Assembly (NCBI GenBank): GCA_024641205.1
Contig: JAHEDM010000003.1
Coordinates: forward strand, 1 to 17,569
Reading direction: 5' to 3'
Length of the DNA: 17,569 bases
Source of the DNA: Actinomycetes bacterium
Lineage (GTDB): Bacteria > Actinomycetota > Acidimicrobiia > Spongiisociales > UBA4744
Within the stretch, counting starts at the first letter, position 1, and each line of letters begins with the position of its first letter. The notes under the pieces were generated by a model. That model saw nothing but the letters and a program-made list of their open reading frames with translations, had not been told where the DNA came from and searched no databases. A program made the translations under genes and the position numbers. Positions 15,174 to 17,569 of this stretch are shown in pieces.

Positions 15174-17043
15174 GGCGCAGCGGTCCCGCCGGTCCACCAC
15201 GAAGCGCCAATACCTGCAGGATGGTTCCCGAACCCGTTCCCGCTCCGTAGTCGCCCGGAATCGGGACCCGCCCGACCTCGACGAAATCGCCCGGGTAGGC
15301 GGGTATCAACTCCGTTAGGCAGGCCTTGAGTTCAGGTGACGGCTCGTCATTCTGCAAGATCAGGGTGGTCAACGCGACGTTCTCTGCGTCGACAGCCAAC
15401 TCTTCGCAATCGGCGGCTTGGTTTCCGGTCTCCGGGGGGTGTATCCAGAGGTCTCCCGGACCGACACCATCCAGGATGTACACCAGCCCCGGAAGCTTGG
15501 CGAATGCAATGACTCGGTCGCCGGGCCGAAACGCGGTCTGCTCGTAAACGACCCGATGAACTGCTTCGATGAATCTCGCTCCGGGCGGATCGAGCATGAT
15601 TCCGCGCATCCGTTCGACACCAGCGACCGGCTCCGTCTGGTTCAGTCGCGACGTCGGCAATCGGTACGGATCGGCGACCACGCCGTTGAAGACCTGCGCC
15701 GCCAGCACGAACCCCAAAACCGGGAGGGCAAGGGAGTATTGAAGGGCCAGCAGACTTCTCGATCGCGAACCCAACACCGCCAGGATGACAACCAGGAACG
15801 CTCCATAACCCGCGGCTGCAACGAGCGAGCCGGTGAAAATAGAGTTGTTGGTGCCCAGGGCCACGGTCGGCGGAAGGGCCAGCAGAAGGGCAAGCAACCA
15901 CACCGTGGGCGCCATAGACAAAGAGTCTTCAGATATCGGCCTCTTGGTCGACGCAAGGACCGTCACGGAAATGATCGCCACAGCAACGAGCACTGAGACG
16001 ATGAATGAAGGCTTCGAGGTCCGTGAGAAGTAAGGAGCATCCCAAGCCTCGACCAAGACGTAGATCGCGCCGGCCATGCACATCATGAAGTGCAGGTTTC
16101 TCCGCCGTCTGTTCGGTCGTCCTATCCAGAACCCCCCGGAAAGCAGCGCTCCCAAAGCGACCAGACGCAGGGGCGAGTCCAGGACGGTTGCCAGAAGAGC
16201 CTCCCGGATATCGGCGGCGTACTGCCACAAAAGCTCCGAAGGATTATGCCCTCCTGAAGCCAGCTGGCTGATACCAGAGAAGAGATCGTTGAAGGAGAAC
16301 CAGGAGACAGCCTGGGTGACCACCAGTGACCAAACAAGCGCAGACCCGACGATGGTTGCCAATGGGCGCGCGGCCTGAAGCCGGCCCAGCACCCCCACGC
16401 AGAAAACAACGATGAGGATCATCAGAACAATGGCGCTTGGCCACTTCACGAAGAAGAGCAAGGAAACCGACAGGCCGGCCGTCATCTCCAGGACGACGGT
16501 AAGACCCCGCCTCACGCCCGCGTGCCGATTGCCCAAAGATACCAGCACCAAAGCCACTATCACCTGGGCAAGACCTGTTGCGATGGTGTTGTACGACAAC
16601 GTCAGCGGCAACCACGCGTATCCCAGGAGCCCTGCCAATGCAACGAAAGCGGTGATACCCGTCCGGGATGGAAGCGCCCGAGCCAGCTCGGAATGAAACG
16701 CACGGATGAACATGTAAACGGCATAAGCCAGAAGAACGGAACAGCCCACTAATAAGAGCAGTCCGGCGAGCCGGTACCCGACAATCCCCAGCTCCCACCC
16801 TCCACTGAGGAGATCGACCAGGCGATTGAACTGCGTGGAGCCCGTCCGAGGGCCCTCCTCGGCGCGAGCGTAAAGTTGAAGGTAGTAACCCTCGTCCGTG
16901 AGATCGAAACCACGCCGACTCGCCCAGACGAAGGTTGTTACTACCCCACCCAGGCTCGCGAACAGAAGCAACTCCCCAATCCGCGCCCCGACCCGAGATC
17001 GAAAGAGCGGCTCGGGAGGTAACGCGGTATCGGTCGAAGCCAC
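15163..17043 (-). CDS. Multi-spanning membrane protein of unknown function with extracytoplasmic C-terminal domain
   Basis: I do not recognise this 626-residue protein with certainty. About twelve hydrophobic spans cover residues 25-460, and the last 160 residues form a soluble domain (from about NGVVADPYRLPTSRL) with little similarity to anything I know. Just after the first span lies FDLTDEGYYLQLYA, an acidic Asp-Glu pair (residues 50-51) in the first outer loop. That is where GT-C glycosyltransferases (Pmt/ArnT/Alg type) carry their catalytic acid, so a polyprenyl-phosphate-sugar-dependent glycosyltransferase is a reasonable guess. The nearby DPM1-like gene could supply such a donor. GTG 17043 has no ribosome site but has TAGGCT six bases upstream, fitting a leaderless transcript. 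The stop lies inside the 3' end of the carboxylase alpha gene, so transcripts converge. Confidence 0.72.
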   Translation of the reverse strand: MASTDTALPPEPLFRSRVGARIGELLLFASLGGVVTTFVWASRRGFDLTDEGYYLQLYARAEEGPRTGSTQFNRLVDLLSGGWELGIVGYRLAGLLLLVGCSVLLAYAVYMFIRAFHSELARALPSRTGITAFVALAGLLGYAWLPLTLSYNTIATGLAQVIVALVLVSLGNRHAGVRRGLTVVLEMTAGLSVSLLFFVKWPSAIVLMILIVVFCVGVLGRLQAARPLATIVGSALVWSLVVTQAVSWFSFNDLFSGISQLASGGHNPSELLWQYAADIREALLATVLDSPLRLVALGALLSGGFWIGRPNRRRRNLHFMMCMAGAIYVLVEAWDAPYFSRTSKPSFIVSVLVAVAIISVTVLASTKRPISEDSLSMAPTVWLLALLLALPPTVALGTNNSIFTGSLVAAAGYGAFLVVILAVLGSRSRSLLALQYSLALPVLGFVLAAQVFNGVVADPYRLPTSRLNQTEPVAGVERMRGIMLDPPGARFIEAVHRVVYEQTAFRPGDRVIAFAKLPGLVYILDGVGPGDLWIHPPETGNQAADCEELAVDAENVALTTLILQNDEPSPELKACLTELIPAYPGDFVEVGRVPIPGDYGAGTGSGTILQVLALRGGPAGPLRLNE

Positions 17044-17049
17044 CCGAGC

Positions 17050-17055
17050 AGCCTA
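17050..17055 (-). promoter_or_regulatory. Candidate -10 box for a leaderless transcript of the membrane protein
   Basis: TAGGCT on the minus strand, six bases before GTG 17043 and with no Shine-Dalgarno between. TTGACG lies further upstream (complement of 17070-17075), but at 14 bases spacing, shorter than the usual 17. Confidence 0.45.
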
Positions 17056-17114
17056 ATGCGAGCAGCTGCCGTCAACTGGCGGGCCTTCGCAGGTTCGGAA
17101 GAATCGGTGCCGAC

Positions 17115-17569
17115 TCAGAAGGCTGCGTCGCTGAGACTCTCCGAGAGCGAGGGGTGCACCATCAAGGTCTCGACCAAAGTGTCGATCTTGAGGTGCCCCT
17201 GCACGGCCAGGGCAAGGATTCCGATCAACTCGGAGGCCCGGTGCCCGACGATCGTGCCCCCAAGGACGATATGAGTGGCCGGGTCGCTGATGACCTTCAC
17301 AAACCCTCGGGTAGCCCCATGGATGATGCTGCGGGGGTTGGCCGCAAAAGGCACCTTGGTAATCCGAACCTTGCGTCCTTCGGCTGCTGCTTCCGCCTCT
17401 TCCAAACCGACCGAGGCGATTTCCGGATCGGTGAAAATGGCTTGGGCAACTTTCGAATAGTCAAGCGGTTTGACTTGCCTGCCCATGGCATGCCGGGCGA
17501 TCTTGCGTCCTTGCATGGAAGCCACGGAAGAGAGCGGCATCTGACCGGTGACATCGCCTGCCGCATAGA
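17115..17569 (-). CDS. C-terminal part of a dihydrolipoamide-dehydrogenase-like flavoprotein (runs off the right edge)
   Basis: The frame is open to the right edge and enters with YAAGDVTGQMPL, the second FAD-binding motif of class I pyridine nucleotide-disulfide oxidoreductases, so the internal ATG at 17540 is not the true start. The rest is the dimerisation domain: QAIFTDPEIASVGL, a central strand set, GGTIVGHRASELIGILALAVQ and the terminal HPSLSESLSDA, whose His-Pro-x-x-Ser-Glu supplies the catalytic His/Glu pair. About 150 residues are visible; FAD, NAD and redox-cysteine regions lie outside. Dihydrolipoamide dehydrogenase, the related quinone reductase LpdA or a mercuric reductase-like enzyme cannot be told apart here. 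M. tuberculosis has lpdA (Rv3303c) on the same side of accA3, which favours an LpdA-like identity. The 71 bases after its stop hold only the next gene's putative promoter. Confidence 0.85.
   Translation of the reverse strand, partial: YAAGDVTGQMPLSSVASMQGRKIARHAMGRQVKPLDYSKVAQAIFTDPEIASVGLEEAEAAAEGRKVRITKVPFAANPRSIIHGATRGFVKVISDPATHIVLGGTIVGHRASELIGILALAVQGHLKIDTLVETLMVHPSLSESLSDAAF

Noticed and set aside
17044..17114. Terminator after the dehydrogenase-like gene
   Set aside because: Short GC-rich complementary bits exist, but no stem followed by a T-run could be supported.

Overview
The window is a high-GC chromosomal segment from an actinobacterium. It carries two coenzyme F420 biosynthesis genes, an LCP-family wall ligase, an actinobacterial type acyl-CoA carboxylase pair, many GTG/TTG starts and probable leaderless promoters. 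A deep-branching lineage such as Acidimicrobiia is my best guess, but the sequence alone does not prove it. No rRNA, tRNA, CRISPR array, insertion sequence or phage gene was seen. Coding density is very high, and no stretch above about 100 bases lacks a gene.

Layout. Positions 1-4173 (minus strand) hold a large family 2 glycosyltransferase/membrane protein, then a secreted DUF5719-like protein and the first codons of a third gene, all joined by start/stop overlaps. Divergent from these, 4255-5873 (plus) is fbiA-fbiB, the middle steps of F420 synthesis. A heptamer-built inverted repeat (5876-5947) separates fbiB from the convergent block 5960-11776 (minus). Read in transcription order, that block is birA, a dienelactone-hydrolase-like protein that appears to have lost its catalytic triad, an LCP protein, ugd (with a possible 31-codon leader ORF), a DPM1-like glycosyltransferase and a GalE-like epimerase. 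The last five look like a surface-polysaccharide set: sugar nucleotide supply (Ugd, GalE-like), lipid-linked sugar transfer (GT2) and attachment of polymer to the wall (LCP).

Divergent from birA, 11820-15173 (plus) encodes the beta and alpha subunits of a biotin-dependent acyl-CoA carboxylase. BirA biotinylates the alpha subunit, so the arrangement couples the modifying enzyme to its substrate. The alpha gene overlaps tail-to-tail with a 626-residue multi-spanning membrane protein of unknown function (15163-17043, minus). The right edge holds the C-terminal part of a dihydrolipoamide-dehydrogenase-like flavoprotein (17115-17569, minus).

The order fbiA-fbiB / LCP / birA divergent from accD / accA / lpdA resembles the order of the same genes in Mycobacterium tuberculosis (Rv3261-Rv3262, Rv3267, Rv3279c-Rv3280, Rv3285, Rv3303c). 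This suggests an old conserved actinobacterial neighbourhood with lineage-specific insertions. Most of the window is ordinary core genome. The items most worth a second look are the degenerate hydrolase, the single-domain FbiB, the heptamer repeat, the leader ORF before ugd and the unknown membrane protein.
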